DNA of 64,000 nucleotides from Paenibacillus glycanilyticus (GTDB lineage Bacteria; Bacillota; Bacilli; Paenibacillales; Paenibacillaceae), in NCBI RefSeq assembly GCF_030161375.1, contig NZ_BSSQ01000010.1, positions 62,001 through 126,000 on the forward strand. Direction: 5' to 3'. Every line of letters starts with the position of its first letter. The stretch's first letter is position 1. Below the pieces are notes generated by a model that saw only the letters and a program-made list of their open reading frames with translations, was not told where the DNA came from and did no database searches. Below, in pieces: positions 33,326 through 43,119 of the stretch. The position numbers were made by a program, and so were the translations under genes.

Positions 33326-33380
33326 AGTATACCCCCCACCCGTATATATGTCAATCATTAAAAATACCTACTAGGGGTAT
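33326..33380 (-). promoter_or_regulatory. copA promoter with CsoR-like operators
   Basis: Minus strand: -35 TTGACA (33354-33349), 17-bp spacer, -10 TATACT (33331-33326). TATACCCCCCACCCGTATA (33328-33346) overlaps the -10 and spacer; a second box, ATACC-TACTA-GGGGTAT (33364-33380), lies just upstream of the -35. Both resemble the G-tract TACC...GGGGTA sites bound by CsoR. Confidence 0.7.
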
Positions 33381-33405
33381 ATTCGAATCGTTTCTCCCAA
33401 CACAA

Positions 33406-33440
33406 AGAACCTGCCTGACAACAGCTGTCAGGCAGGTTCT
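33406..33440. terminator. Terminator after the ABC-F gene
   Basis: A 15-bp perfect stem AGAACCTGCCTGACA / TGTCAGGCAGGTTCT with a five-base loop. It lies 26 bp after the ABC-F stop and may work in either direction, although the T tracts are short. Confidence 0.75.
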
Positions 33441-33465
33441 CTTGCATCTATTATGCGCCAGTGAA

Positions 33466-35022
33466 TTAGAATACTTTCGTCGTCCAAGATTCGCAGTTCC
33501 AAGTCTCGGTAACGATCTGTTGATAAAACTCCGGTTCGTGGGAGATCATCAGAATGCTTCCTTTGTAAGCTTTCAACGCGCGAGCCAGCTCGTCTTTCGC
33601 ATCAACGTCCAAGTGGTTGGTAGGCTCGTCGAGCACAAGCAGGTTTGTTTCGCGGTTGATCAGTTTGCATAGGCGCACTTTCGCTTTCTCGCCACCGCTC
33701 AGCACGGAAATTTTACTCTCGATATGTTTCGTCGTCAAACCGCATTTCGCCAGCGCCGCACGCACTTCGAATTGGTTGAACGACGAGAACTCGTTCCAAA
33801 TTTCATCGATACACGTATTGTTGTTCGATTCCTTCATCTCTTGCTGGAAGTAACCGATGCTTAGAATATCGCCAAGCTGAACGGAACCTTCAAGCGCCCC
33901 AATCTCACCCAAGATACTGCGGAGAAGCGTTGTTTTACCAATACCGTTCGCACCTACGAGCGCAATCTTCTGGCCGCGCTCCATACGGAGATTAAGCGGT
34001 CTCGAGAGCGGGGAGTCATAACCGATGACCAGGTCCTTCGTCTCGAAGATCAGCTTGCTGGATGCGCGTGCCTCCAGGAAGTTGAATTGCGGCTTCGGCT
34101 TCTCCTTGGCCAATTCGATGACGTCCATCTTATCAAGTTTCTTCTGTCTCGACATCGCCATGTTCCGCGTCGCAACGGAAGCTTTGTTCCGCTGAACAAA
34201 GTCCTTCAAATCCGCGATTTCCTGCTGCTGGCGTTTGTAAGCCGATTCCAGCTGCTGCTTCTTCATTTCGTATACTTCCTGGAAATGATCGTAGTCGCCA
34301 ACGTAACGGTTTAACTCCTGATTCTCCATATGGTAGATCAGGTTGATTACGCTGTTCAGGAACGGAATATCGTGGGAGATCAGAATGAAAGCATTCTCGT
34401 ACTCCTGCAGATAACGCTTCAGCCACTCGATGTGCTGCTCGTCCAAGTAGTTGGTAGGCTCGTCCAAGAGCAGAATATCGGGCTTCTCGAGAAGCAGCTT
34501 CGCAAGCAGAACCTTTGTGCGCTGGCCGCCGCTCAAATCGTTAACGTCTTTGTCAAGTCCGATATCGGTAAGGCCAAGTCCACGCGCCGTTTCATCGATC
34601 TTCGCATCGATCAGGTAGAAGTCCTGATTCGTGAGCGTATCTTGCAGCGTGCCAACGTCCTCCAGCAGCTTCTCCAGCTCTTCCGGCGTTACGTCGCCCA
34701 TGCGGCCATACATGTCGTTCATTTCTTGTTCCATGTCAAACAAATATTGGAATGCGCTCTTCAGAATATCGCGCATAGTCATTCCTTTGCTAAGCACGGC
34801 ATGCTGGTCGAGGTAGCCGACGCGCATCTTTTTCGACCATTCCACCTTGCCGTCGTCCGGCTGAAGCTTGCCCGTAATAATGTTCATGAATGTCGATTTG
34901 CCTTCGCCGTTCGCGCCGATCAGGCCGATATGCTCCCCTTTAAGGAGACGGAAGGATACATCGTTGAAAATCGCTCGGTCGCCAAACCCATGGCTTAGTC
35001 TTTCTACGTTTAATATACTCAT
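33466..35022 (-). CDS. ABC-F family ATPase
   Basis: 518 residues with two ABC cassettes and no membrane segment. Cassette 1: Walker A 'GANGEGKST', signature 'LSGGQRTKV', Walker B 'ILLLDEPTNYLD'. A ~70-residue charged linker follows ('MKKQQLESAYKRQQQEIADL'). Cassette 2: 'GANGIGKTT', 'LSGGEKAKV', 'LLVLDEPTNHLD'. The layout matches YkpA/YbiT, ABC-F proteins that bind the ribosome E site; it is not clearly an antibiotic-resistance type. AAAGGTG lies five bases before the ATG. Confidence 0.9.
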   Translation of the reverse strand: MSILNVERLSHGFGDRAIFNDVSFRLLKGEHIGLIGANGEGKSTFMNIITGKLQPDDGKVEWSKKMRVGYLDQHAVLSKGMTMRDILKSAFQYLFDMEQEMNDMYGRMGDVTPEELEKLLEDVGTLQDTLTNQDFYLIDAKIDETARGLGLTDIGLDKDVNDLSGGQRTKVLLAKLLLEKPDILLLDEPTNYLDEQHIEWLKRYLQEYENAFILISHDIPFLNSVINLIYHMENQELNRYVGDYDHFQEVYEMKKQQLESAYKRQQQEIADLKDFVQRNKASVATRNMAMSRQKKLDKMDVIELAKEKPKPQFNFLEARASSKLIFETKDLVIGYDSPLSRPLNLRMERGQKIALVGANGIGKTTLLRSILGEIGALEGSVQLGDILSIGYFQQEMKESNNNTCIDEIWNEFSSFNQFEVRAALAKCGLTTKHIESKISVLSGGEKAKVRLCKLINRETNLLVLDEPTNHLDVDAKDELARALKAYKGSILMISHEPEFYQQIVTETWNCESWTTKVF

Positions 35023-35113
35023 GAATGCACCTTTTCTTTATAATCTATTTTTCCTCGTTATATTATAAGCGTTAGTGGGCTCAGAACTCAATGAAGGATA
35101 ACAGGAAATGTTG

Positions 35114-35139
35114 AAAAAAGACGGCCTTTGCAAGGCCGC
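35114..35139 (-). terminator. Terminator of the mmg/methylcitrate operon
   Basis: Short G/C-rich stem CGGCCTT / AAGGCCG with a three-base loop, followed on the minus strand by T6, about six bases after the prpD stop. Confidence 0.8.
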
Positions 35140-35144
35140 CCGGT

Positions 35145-36587
35145 TTAAATCGCGAACATATCGACAAATTTATCTACCGCCGTACTCTCCAGCGCCTCCT
35201 GATCCATGCAAATTCCGGCTATTCGCTCGGCTTGCTTAACCGGAAACCTCGTCCTCAGATTGTCTTTGAACTTGTCGACCAACAGCGGAATGCCTTCCTC
35301 CCGTCTTCTTCGGTGGCCAATCGGGTATTCCACTTCGATTTTGTCCGTCGCAGACCCGTCCTTGAACTTCACTTGCACCGCGTTAGCGATGGACCGTTTA
35401 TCCGCAGCCAAGTATTCTTCGGTATATCTCAGATCTTCTTTGGTCGTCATTTTGTCACGCAATTGATCGATTCTCGGGTCTGAGGCGGCCGCATCCTCAT
35501 AATGATCCGCCGTTAGCCCTCCGTGAACAAGACCAATAGCTACCATATACTGCAGGCAATGGTCGCGGTCGGCCGGATTATGAAGCGGCCCCCGCTTATC
35601 AATAATGCGGATCGCCGACTCATGCGTTGTAAGTTCAATGGCCGCAATATCGTCCAGACGGTCTTTCACTAGCGGATGCAGCCGAATGGCCGCTTCAACG
35701 GCCGTCTGCCCGTGAAATTCCGCGGGATACGAGATTTTGAACAAAATATGCTCCATGACATACGATTCGAACGGCCGTGCCTGCACAAGCGGCTTGCCTT
35801 TGAATAACACGTCTTGAAATCCCCATTGCGGAGCGGTTAACGCCGATGGATAACCCATCTCCCCGCGAAGGGCCATTATCGCCAGCCACACCGCCCGGCT
35901 TGTGGCATCGCCGGCTGCCCAGGATTTGCGTGAGCCAGTGTTGGGCGCATGCCGGTAGGTGCGCAAAGCATGGCCATCCAGCCAAGCATGGGACACGGCA
36001 TTTATGATTTCTTCCCGGCTTCCTCCAAGAAGCTCGGTCACAACGGCGGTCGATGCGATCTTGACGAGCAGCACATGATCGAGTCCTACCCGGTTGAAGC
36101 TGTTCTCCAGCGCCAATATCCCTTGAATTTCATGCGCCTTAATCATGGCGGAGAGCACATCCCGCATGATTAGCGGATTGGCACCGACCGCCTTGTTCTT
36201 GCGGCTCATATAATCCGCGGCAGCCAGAATGCCCCCGAGGTTATCCGATGGATGGCCCCATTCGGCGGCCAGCCAAGTATCGTTGTAATCAAGCCACCGG
36301 ATTAGACATCCGATCTGAAAAGCCGCCGTCACCGGATCCGTTTGGGTCGCGGTGCCCGGCACCTTCGAGCCGTTCGGCACTACCGTTCCCGGTACAAGCG
36401 GACTTAGCAGCTTGGCGCATTCGGGATAACGCAGCGCCAGCAAACCGCATCCAAGCGTATCCATGAGGCATAATCTAGCTGTGTTATAGGCTTCCTGGCT
36501 CGTCAGCTCCTTGCGTTGAACGTAGTCTGCAATATCAACCAGCAGCTGATCCGGCTCAGGGCGATTATTGGGTATAAACGATGACAT
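35145..36587 (-). CDS. prpD: 2-methylcitrate dehydratase, MmgE/PrpD family
   Basis: 480 residues of the MmgE/PrpD family. '[20 protein letters not shown]', '[20 protein letters not shown]', '[20 protein letters not shown]', and C-terminal '[20 protein letters not shown]' are typical. It dehydrates 2-methylcitrate to 2-methylaconitate in the propionyl-CoA-detoxifying methylcitrate cycle. ATG 36587 follows GGAGG by 12 bases; a longer frame to 36755 overlaps the prpC end and is not used. It is the last gene of the seven-gene operon. Confidence 0.9.
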   Translation of the reverse strand: MSSFIPNNRPEPDQLLVDIADYVQRKELTSQEAYNTARLCLMDTLGCGLLALRYPECAKLLSPLVPGTVVPNGSKVPGTATQTDPVTAAFQIGCLIRWLDYNDTWLAAEWGHPSDNLGGILAAADYMSRKNKAVGANPLIMRDVLSAMIKAHEIQGILALENSFNRVGLDHVLLVKIASTAVVTELLGGSREEIINAVSHAWLDGHALRTYRHAPNTGSRKSWAAGDATSRAVWLAIMALRGEMGYPSALTAPQWGFQDVLFKGKPLVQARPFESYVMEHILFKISYPAEFHGQTAVEAAIRLHPLVKDRLDDIAAIELTTHESAIRIIDKRGPLHNPADRDHCLQYMVAIGLVHGGLTADHYEDAAASDPRIDQLRDKMTTKEDLRYTEEYLAADKRSIANAVQVKFKDGSATDKIEVEYPIGHRRRREEGIPLLVDKFKDNLRTRFPVKQAERIAGICMDQEALESTAVDKFVDMFAI

Positions 36588-36624
36588 CGTTAGGTTATTC
36601 CTCCTCTCGCTAACCCTCTCCCTG

Positions 36625-37743
36625 CTACCGTTCCTCCAAGGGCAGCCACACCTGCGGTTCGGGTCCAACATAATCGGCGCTTGGGCGAATAATCCGGTTT
36701 CTCGCGCGCTGCTCCATGATATGAGCCGACCAGCCGGTGAGGCGGGAGAGAACAAACACAGGAGTAAACAATGAAGTCGGAATGCCCATATGGAAATAAG
36801 CCGACGCGCTGTAGAAATCGAGGTTCGGGAACAGTTTTTTCTCCCGGAGCATCACCTGCTCGATCCTCTCGGATATATCGTAAAGCGTGCGGTCACCGGC
36901 TTGCTCGGACAAGGCAAGCGACCATTCCTTAATGACGTCCGAACGGGGATCCGAAACCGAATAAACGCGGTGGCCAAATCCCATGATGAGCTGTTTTTGC
37001 TGCAGGGCTTCGAGCACTCCCGCCTCCGCCTCTTCAGGATCCGAATACCGCTCAATCAGCTCCATGGCCGCTTCATTCGCTCCGCCGTGCAGCGGACCGC
37101 GGAGCGTTCCGACTCCGGTTGTAATCGCCGAGTAGAAATCGGATAACGTTGAAGCGGTAACCCTTGCGGCAAAAGTCGATGCGTTAAACTCATGCTCCGC
37201 ATACAACGTAAGCGAGACGTCCAGCGCCTTGATGTGCTGCAGAGCAGGTTCCTTCTGATGCAGCAGACCGAGAAAATGGTCCGCGATTCCGCCGCCTTTG
37301 CCGCGCGTATCGATCCGCATGCCGGATTGCTGATAATGATGCCAATAGAGAAGAACGGAAGGCGTAATGCCAATTAACCGGATGGCGATGTCCAGGGCAG
37401 GACGGTTCTCGCTTTCCGGTTCATAGGAAGCGAGCGCGGAGAATCCGGTTCGCAATACATCCATCGGATGCGTGTCTGCCGGCAGCAGTTCGAGTATACG
37501 GGCTAGGCTAGGCGGCAGTTCGCGACTATCAGCCAGCTGTTGCTGGAACTGGCTCAACTGTTCGTCTGTTGGCAGCCATCCGTATAAGAGCAAATAAGCC
37601 GTTTCCTCAAAGGATGCAAACCGAGCCAAATCATGGATCGAATAACCGCGGTACGACAACCCTTTGCCTTCCTTGCCAACCGTGGATATTCCCGTTTGTC
37701 CTGCGATTACGTCCGCAAGTCCGCCTTGTTTGGATGCCGTCAT
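36625..37743 (-). CDS. prpC: 2-methylcitrate synthase / citrate synthase
   Basis: 372 residues of the citrate synthase family: '[13 protein letters not shown]' start, '[17 protein letters not shown]' (catalytic His), '[20 protein letters not shown]' (second His), and Asp in '[16 protein letters not shown]'. It condenses propionyl-CoA (or acetyl-CoA) with oxaloacetate. The neighbours (methylisocitrate lyase, methylcitrate dehydratase) indicate the propionyl-CoA-preferring MmgD/PrpC role. Its ATG directly follows the prpB stop TAG. Confidence 0.92.
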   Translation of the reverse strand: MTASKQGGLADVIAGQTGISTVGKEGKGLSYRGYSIHDLARFASFEETAYLLLYGWLPTDEQLSQFQQQLADSRELPPSLARILELLPADTHPMDVLRTGFSALASYEPESENRPALDIAIRLIGITPSVLLYWHHYQQSGMRIDTRGKGGGIADHFLGLLHQKEPALQHIKALDVSLTLYAEHEFNASTFAARVTASTLSDFYSAITTGVGTLRGPLHGGANEAAMELIERYSDPEEAEAGVLEALQQKQLIMGFGHRVYSVSDPRSDVIKEWSLALSEQAGDRTLYDISERIEQVMLREKKLFPNLDFYSASAYFHMGIPTSLFTPVFVLSRLTGWSAHIMEQRARNRIIRPSADYVGPEPQVWLPLEER

Positions 37744-38655
37744 CTAATTCTCCCCCTTCTTCTCCTTCGTCTCCTCCTTCGCCTCCACTCCAAACAACTG
37801 GTCAAGCCGATGCTCATAATCGTAATAGTGCAGAAAATCGTACAATTCGGCCCGGGTCTGCATCAAGCCGACCACCTTCTGCTGCGTGCCTTCCTGGCGA
37901 ATCGCCCGGTATACGCGAAGCGCTGCCGCATTCATCGCCCGGAATGCCGATAAAGGATACAAGGCCAGACCAACGCCGGCTTCCCGCAGTTCTTCGATCG
38001 TGAATAGCGGCGTTTTTCCAAATTCCGTTATGTTCGCTAATATAGGGACTTGAACCGCTTCCGCAAACTTCTTATATTCAACCAGGCTGCTTACCGCCTC
38101 CGGAAAAATCATATCCGCGCCAGCTTCTACATACCGGCACGCGCGATCGATTGCATTCTCCAGTCCTTCAGCAGCCAGCGCATCCGTCCGGGCCATAATG
38201 ACAAAGCCGCTGTCCGACCGTGCATCTACGGCTGCTTTAATCCGGTCGACCATCTCTTCGGTTCGGACGATCGCCTTGTTCGGACGGTGACCGCATCTTT
38301 TCTCGGCGACTTGATCTTCCATATGGACAGCCGCCACGCCGGCCCGTTGCATTTCCTTGATCGTTCGGGCGATTTGAAATGCGCCGCCAAAGCCGGTGTC
38401 GATATCCACGAGCAGCGGTAGCTCCGTCACGTTGGTGATCCTCCTAATATCTTCAAGAACATCCTGAAGCGTTGTAATCCCCAGATCGGGAAGCCCAAAC
38501 GAAGCATTGGCGACTCCCGCTCCGGATACATATAAAGCTTGGAACCCGACCTGCTCCGCCATCATCGCCGCATAAGCGTTAACCGCCCCCGCCACTTGCA
38601 AAGGCTGCTCCTCTTTCACGGCTTCTCTAAGCTTATTCCCGGGACTATTTGTCAT
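37744..38655 (-). CDS. prpB: Methylisocitrate lyase
   Basis: 303 residues of the isocitrate lyase/PEP mutase superfamily. The signature Lys119-Arg-Cys121-Gly-His123 ('[10 protein letters not shown]') holds the catalytic Cys. '[20 protein letters not shown]' carries the Mg2+-binding Asp, and '[19 protein letters not shown]' is family-typical. It cleaves 2-methylisocitrate to pyruvate and succinate. AAGGTGAC lies five bases before the ATG. It abuts prpC, and corresponds to mmgF/yqiQ of B. subtilis. Confidence 0.92.
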   Translation of the reverse strand: MTNSPGNKLREAVKEEQPLQVAGAVNAYAAMMAEQVGFQALYVSGAGVANASFGLPDLGITTLQDVLEDIRRITNVTELPLLVDIDTGFGGAFQIARTIKEMQRAGVAAVHMEDQVAEKRCGHRPNKAIVRTEEMVDRIKAAVDARSDSGFVIMARTDALAAEGLENAIDRACRYVEAGADMIFPEAVSSLVEYKKFAEAVQVPILANITEFGKTPLFTIEELREAGVGLALYPLSAFRAMNAAALRVYRAIRQEGTQQKVVGLMQTRAELYDFLHYYDYEHRLDQLFGVEAKEETKEKKGEN

Positions 38656-38667
38656 TAAAAGTCACCT

Positions 38668-39792
38668 TCATTTCATCATTCTGCTGCTGATCACAATGCG
38701 GTGAATTTCATTGGTGCCTTCGTAGATTTGTGTCACTTTGGCATCGCGGAACAACCTCTCGGCAGGAAGCGACTTGGATATGCCTGGTGTGCCTAGAAGG
38801 CGAACGGCGGCTCCGGATACGGCAACAGCCGTGTCGGAAGCGAACATTTTGGCCATTGAGGCTTCTTTCGTGCAAGACCGGCCCTCCTGGTACATGGAAG
38901 CCGCGCGGTAGACGAGCAGTCTGGCCGCTGCCGTTCTTGCGATTAGTTCGCCAAGCTCGGAGTGACGATGAGTTACGAGCTTGCCTCTTGGCAGGGGGAT
39001 CTGTTGTTTAAGCAATTGAAGCGCTGCTTCCGCAAGGCCAAGCGCTTGCGCCGCTATCCCGATCCGGCCGCCGTCCAGCGAACCCTTGGCAATCGCAAAT
39101 CCTTCTCCTTCCCGGCCAAGCCGGTACTCCGCGGGGACCCGCATTTGTTCGAGATGCAACTCGCATGTGTTGGAACCATGCAGCCCCATTTTTCGCTCAG
39201 GCTTCCCTATATGAAGTCCCTCCGTGTTACTCGGAACCAAGAATGCCGTGATGCCGCCGGCCCGTCTCGAAGAGTCCGTCACGGCAAACAAGAGATATAC
39301 CCCCGCTGCTCCCGCATTCGTAATGAACAATTTCGATCCGTTAAGCTCGTATACGTCGCCTTTTCGCTCCGCTGCCGTCCGGATCGCTCCCGCATCGGAA
39401 CCGGCATGCGGCTCCGTAAGCGCAAATGCGCCAAGCCACTCGCCAGCCGCCAGCTTCCCGACAAAATGCTCGCGCTGCTCATCGGTACCATAATTTAAGA
39501 TCGGCAGCGTACAAACCGACGTGTGAACGGATAGAATAACGCCAACCGCCGCGCTAACCCTCGAAATCTCGTTAATGGCAACAATGTAAGAAATAAAATC
39601 TTTGCCCGCTCCTCCCCACTGCTTCGGAATCGGAATCCCCATCCATTCCCGCTCCGCCATTAACCGAATGATCCCGGTCGGAAATCGCTCCTCCTCTTCC
39701 ATTGCGGGTATGGCCGAGGCAATCCGGCTGACGGCAAATTGCCGAACTTCCTCTTGCAGCTGCTGCTGCTCCTTCGTAAACCGGAGATCCAT
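38668..39792 (-). CDS. mmgC: Acyl-CoA dehydrogenase
   Basis: 374 residues with the full short/branched-chain acyl-CoA dehydrogenase pattern: 'FALTEPHAGSDAGAIRTAAE' (FAD/substrate loop) and the catalytic Glu358 in 'QIYEGTNEIHRIVIS'. It oxidises acyl-CoA to 2-enoyl-CoA using FAD and electron-transfer flavoprotein. ATG 39792 is preceded by AAAGGAG nine bases upstream. It lies between the hydroxyacyl-CoA dehydrogenase and prpB, and is the canonical MmgC of this operon. Confidence 0.9.
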   Translation of the reverse strand: MDLRFTKEQQQLQEEVRQFAVSRIASAIPAMEEEERFPTGIIRLMAEREWMGIPIPKQWGGAGKDFISYIVAINEISRVSAAVGVILSVHTSVCTLPILNYGTDEQREHFVGKLAAGEWLGAFALTEPHAGSDAGAIRTAAERKGDVYELNGSKLFITNAGAAGVYLLFAVTDSSRRAGGITAFLVPSNTEGLHIGKPERKMGLHGSNTCELHLEQMRVPAEYRLGREGEGFAIAKGSLDGGRIGIAAQALGLAEAALQLLKQQIPLPRGKLVTHRHSELGELIARTAAARLLVYRAASMYQEGRSCTKEASMAKMFASDTAVAVSGAAVRLLGTPGISKSLPAERLFRDAKVTQIYEGTNEIHRIVISSRMMK

Positions 39793-39820
39793 TGTTAATC
39801 GCTCCTTTCGGATTGCGATT

Positions 39821-40684
39821 CTATTCGTAGCTGTAGAAACCTTTCCCGGTTTTTTTGCCAAGCCATCCTGCCGCTACATAATTGCGGAGAAGCGGACATG
39901 GCCGATATTTCGAATCACCAAACCCGGCATGCAACGTCTCCATAATAAAAAGGCAGGTATCTAACCCAATAAAATCGGCAAGCGCCAGCGGTCCCATCGG
40001 ATGATTCATGCCCAGCTTCATAATTTGGTCAATCGATTCCGGCGACGCAACGCCCTCATATACCGCGTATATCGCTTCATTGATCATCGGCATTAGAATG
40101 CGGTTCGCGATAAAACCCGGATAATCCGCCACGCAAATGGCTGTCTTGCCGATTGCTTCAGCGAGCTCGGTCGTTAACTTTACCGTGTCTTCCGCAGTAG
40201 CCAGCCCCCGAATCACTTCAACCAGCGGCATGATCGGTACCGGATTCATGAAATGCATGCCGATGACCAGGTCCGGCCGTTTCGTCGCCCCGGCAATAGC
40301 CGTGATGGGCAGCGAAGACGTGTTTGTCGCCAATATGGCATGCGGGGGACAGAGGCGGTCCAACTCCTGAAACAGTCTAAGCTTAAGATCCAACTGCTCG
40401 GGCACCGCTTCAATAACAAAGTCCGAATGCGCGCAAGACTGAAGCGCGGTAACCGGCGTAAGCTTTGACCATGCGGATTGCTTCTGTTCGGGCGAAAGGC
40501 GGCCTTTTTTCACCAGACGGTCTAGCGAACTCCCGATAGATGCCATGCCGCGTTCGACCGCAGCGTCCGAAATATCGTAAAGCGTTGTGTCATATCCGTA
40601 TTGGGCCAGCGTCTGGGCAATGCCGCTTCCCATCTGGCCGGCTCCAAGCACGGTTACCTGGCGGATTCGCTGTACTAACTCCAT
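39821..40684 (-). CDS. mmgB: 3-hydroxybutyryl-CoA dehydrogenase
   Basis: 287 residues: NAD-binding 'VTVLGAGQMGSGIAQTLAQY' followed by Asp in 'TTLYDIS', 'VIGMHFMNPVPIMPLVEVIR' with the catalytic His, then 'DYPGFIANRILMPMINEAIY' and the C-terminal 'GLDTCLFIMETLHAGFGDSK'. It oxidises 3-hydroxyacyl-CoA to 3-ketoacyl-CoA. GAGGTGA lies six bases before the ATG. No enoyl-CoA hydratase gene is present in the operon, as in the B. subtilis mmg operon. Confidence 0.93.
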   Translation of the reverse strand: MELVQRIRQVTVLGAGQMGSGIAQTLAQYGYDTTLYDISDAAVERGMASIGSSLDRLVKKGRLSPEQKQSAWSKLTPVTALQSCAHSDFVIEAVPEQLDLKLRLFQELDRLCPPHAILATNTSSLPITAIAGATKRPDLVIGMHFMNPVPIMPLVEVIRGLATAEDTVKLTTELAEAIGKTAICVADYPGFIANRILMPMINEAIYAVYEGVASPESIDQIMKLGMNHPMGPLALADFIGLDTCLFIMETLHAGFGDSKYRPCPLLRNYVAAGWLGKKTGKGFYSYE

Positions 40685-40708
40685 CGCTAATCACCTCGGC
40701 TTCATCTT

Positions 40709-41887
40709 TCAAGGGTCCACCCGCAGCAAAATAGCATCCCCTTGCGCGCCGCCGCTGCAAATGCCGGCGATCCCTAGCCCACCTCCCCGGCGTTTCAGTT
40801 CATGAATCAAAGTCAGGACGATCCTGGCGCCGCTTGCTCCAATCGGATGGCCAAGCGCAATCGCGCCGCCGTTAACATTGACCTTCTCCGGATCCCAGCC
40901 GAGCATTTGACCGCTTATTAACACCACCGAAGCAAAAGCTTCGTTCACTTCGAACAAATCGATACTCTCCAGAGGTATACCGGTCTTCTGCAAAAGCTTC
41001 CGGATGGCTAGCGCTGGCACCGTAGCCAGATAAGCCGCTTCGGCTCCCGCGGAAGCATGGCCTAGTATTGTCGCGAGCGGCTTCATTCCAAGCTCCGCGG
41101 CTTTGTCCTCGGACATGACCGTTACCGCTGCCGCGCCGTCATTAACCCCCGGAGCATTCCCAGCCGTGATCGTCCCGTTCCGGTCGAAGGCGGGCTTCAG
41201 TTTGGCCAGCTTACCCGCATCCGTATCGGGCCGAGGGCCCTCATCCGTTGCTACCGCCGTTCCATCTGACAAGCTGACCGGGACAATCTCTTCATCGAAA
41301 CGGCCGCTTCGCTGAGCGTCAACGGCACGCCTATGACTGCGGAGCGCCCAATCATCCTGCTCCTGCCTTCCAATGCCGAACTCATCCGCTACGCGGTTTC
41401 CAAGCGAGCCCATCGGAACCTGATGAAACGCGCAAAACAACCCATCATAATTCATAAGATCGATGAGAGACGCATTCCCCATTCTCGCTCCCCATCTCGC
41501 GGACGGTACCGCATAAGGGGCACAACTCATGCTTTCCATGCCGCCCGCCACAACCGTATCGGCATCCCCGGACCGGATCATTTGATCCGCCATCGTAATC
41601 GCCCGAAGTCCTGAAGCGCACACCTTGTTTATCGTCTCCGAAGGCAACTCCCAGCTCAAACCGGCCAATCTGGCCGCTTGCCTGGATGGAATCTGTCCCG
41701 TTCCTGCCTGAAGGACCATGCCCATAACGACAGCTTCAATCTGATTGGCAAACAAGCCGGAACGTTCTATCGCACCTTGAATCGCCGCCGCTCCAAGCTG
41801 AACCGCCGGAACCGATTTGAACTGTCCGCCTAACTTGCCAAACGCCGTTCTTGCCCCCGCAACAATGACAGACTGACGAGTCGACAT
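40709..41887 (-). CDS. mmgA: Acetyl-CoA C-acyltransferase (thiolase)
   Basis: 392 residues of the biosynthetic/degradative thiolase family. Active residues: Cys90 in '[13 protein letters not shown]', His347 in '[19 protein letters not shown]' and Cys377 in '[14 protein letters not shown]'. It cleaves 3-ketoacyl-CoA (or condenses two acetyl-CoA). AGGAGG lies ten bases before the ATG. It is second in the operon, after the atypical dehydrogenase. Confidence 0.93.
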   Translation of the reverse strand: MSTRQSVIVAGARTAFGKLGGQFKSVPAVQLGAAAIQGAIERSGLFANQIEAVVMGMVLQAGTGQIPSRQAARLAGLSWELPSETINKVCASGLRAITMADQMIRSGDADTVVAGGMESMSCAPYAVPSARWGARMGNASLIDLMNYDGLFCAFHQVPMGSLGNRVADEFGIGRQEQDDWALRSHRRAVDAQRSGRFDEEIVPVSLSDGTAVATDEGPRPDTDAGKLAKLKPAFDRNGTITAGNAPGVNDGAAAVTVMSEDKAAELGMKPLATILGHASAGAEAAYLATVPALAIRKLLQKTGIPLESIDLFEVNEAFASVVLISGQMLGWDPEKVNVNGGAIALGHPIGASGARIVLTLIHELKRRGGGLGIAGICSGGAQGDAILLRVDP

Positions 41888-41901
41888 CCCGCCTGTACCT
41901 C

Positions 41902-42972
41902 CTATTCCGTCCCCAGGCCGTTATAAATAGCCGAATACGAATGTTCTCTGTCGCAACTTGCCTCCAAACATTTGGCATCCCTAAGCAAACGTTCAACGCC
42001 ATATTCCCGCATATAACCGTATCCGCCGAATATTTGCACGGCTTCGATCGCGGTTGCTACAGCATGTTTAATTGCATATAACTCTGCCATGGCTGCTTTT
42101 CCATCGCACTCTGGCAGCCCCTGAATCTTGGACCAAGCGGCTTCATAGACAAGCCATCTGGACGCTTCGACGTTTGCTGCCATATCGGCCAGCTTAAACG
42201 CAATGCCTTGCGCACGGCCAATCGGCTTGCCGAATTGCGTTCTTTCCTTTGCATAAGCGAGCGCCGCCTCCATCGCACCTTGCGCAATGCCAACAGCTTG
42301 GGCTGCCGAGCCTAATGCCTTCAAATATTTAACCTCATTAACAATCTGCTTGCCTTTCGATTTCGGCTCATAATTAACTGCATTAAATAAAGACGGATAA
42401 TCCGATTCCACAAGCAAATCGGCGGCTGGCATACCGCGCAATCCAAGTTTGTTCAGGGCTGGACTGAAGGTAAAAACGCCGGAATCAGATTCGCCGATAC
42501 CAATCGCCACCTTGCCGCGTACATGCAAAACCAGAAATACATAATCGTCTGCTGCACCTGCAAGCTCCACGGACGGAATCAAGTTGCTGCGAGGGTCAGC
42601 TAATACCAGGGTTCCAAGCCTCGCCCCGCTAGTTAATGGCATTAATCTTTCCTTTCGCAACCTTTGTCCCCCATACCGGTCAATCACCCAAGCAGCTGAG
42701 GTATGGGCATGCAGAATAGCTGAAGTTGAGGCGCAGACTCGGGCTAATTCCTCTAATACGATCACGTAGGCAAGCAGATCGCTACCTGCTCCGCCAAAGC
42801 GTTCGTCAATCGGTATGCCCGTCAATCCCATTGAGGCCAAGCTGCCAAGCAAGCCGCCATCCAGCCTCTGTAGCTCATCCCGAGCGCCAGCTCCTTCCGC
42901 CAATTCACCTTCCGCATAATCTCTCACCGCGGCCCGGGTCAGTTCATACTCCTCATCCAATTGAAACCGCAT
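41902..42972 (-). CDS. Divergent acyl-CoA dehydrogenase lacking the usual catalytic Glu
   Basis: 356 residues, first gene of the operon. The fold is acyl-CoA dehydrogenase: '[20 protein letters not shown]', '[20 protein letters not shown]', '[20 protein letters not shown]', '[20 protein letters not shown]'. But the loop corresponding to 'LTEPHAGSDAGA' reads '[12 protein letters not shown]', and the C-terminal Tyr-Glu-Gly-Thr motif is absent: after '[11 protein letters not shown]' comes '[16 protein letters not shown]'. The usual catalytic base is thus missing at that site. It may use another base or act as a non-catalytic partner. ATG 42972 is chosen from the GGGGGAAGGAG site. Confidence 0.85.
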   Translation of the reverse strand: MRFQLDEEYELTRAAVRDYAEGELAEGAGARDELQRLDGGLLGSLASMGLTGIPIDERFGGAGSDLLAYVIVLEELARVCASTSAILHAHTSAAWVIDRYGGQRLRKERLMPLTSGARLGTLVLADPRSNLIPSVELAGAADDYVFLVLHVRGKVAIGIGESDSGVFTFSPALNKLGLRGMPAADLLVESDYPSLFNAVNYEPKSKGKQIVNEVKYLKALGSAAQAVGIAQGAMEAALAYAKERTQFGKPIGRAQGIAFKLADMAANVEASRWLVYEAAWSKIQGLPECDGKAAMAELYAIKHAVATAIEAVQIFGGYGYMREYGVERLLRDAKCLEASCDREHSYSAIYNGLGTE

Positions 42973-43069
42973 CTCTCCTTCCCCCTTTCTGCAAAAGGAC
43001 AAACTGTTCGACGGATTCCGAGCCTATATCCATATATATGTGCCAGCCTTCCGTTAACATGCCGGGACA

Positions 43070-43104
43070 CAAAAAAACCGCAGCCCAGTGGACTGCGGTT
43101 TTCT
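43070..43104 (-). terminator. Terminator of the MerR/TipAS gene
   Basis: Stem AAAACCGCAG / CTGCGGTTTT with a small internal loop, then T7 on the minus strand, about 16 bp after the stop and before the mmg operon. Confidence 0.85.
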
Positions 43105-43119
43105 CGTGCATCTAATTTT

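Noticed and set aside
36588-36755. Longer N-terminus for the MmgE/PrpD protein
   Set aside because: The extension overlaps the end of prpC, is Arg-rich and unlike the family; a GGAGG site supports ATG 36587.
42980-43060. Sigma-E promoter for the mmg operon
   Set aside because: AT-rich stretches such as CATATATATGGATATA are present but no -35/-10 pair with proper spacing could be matched.
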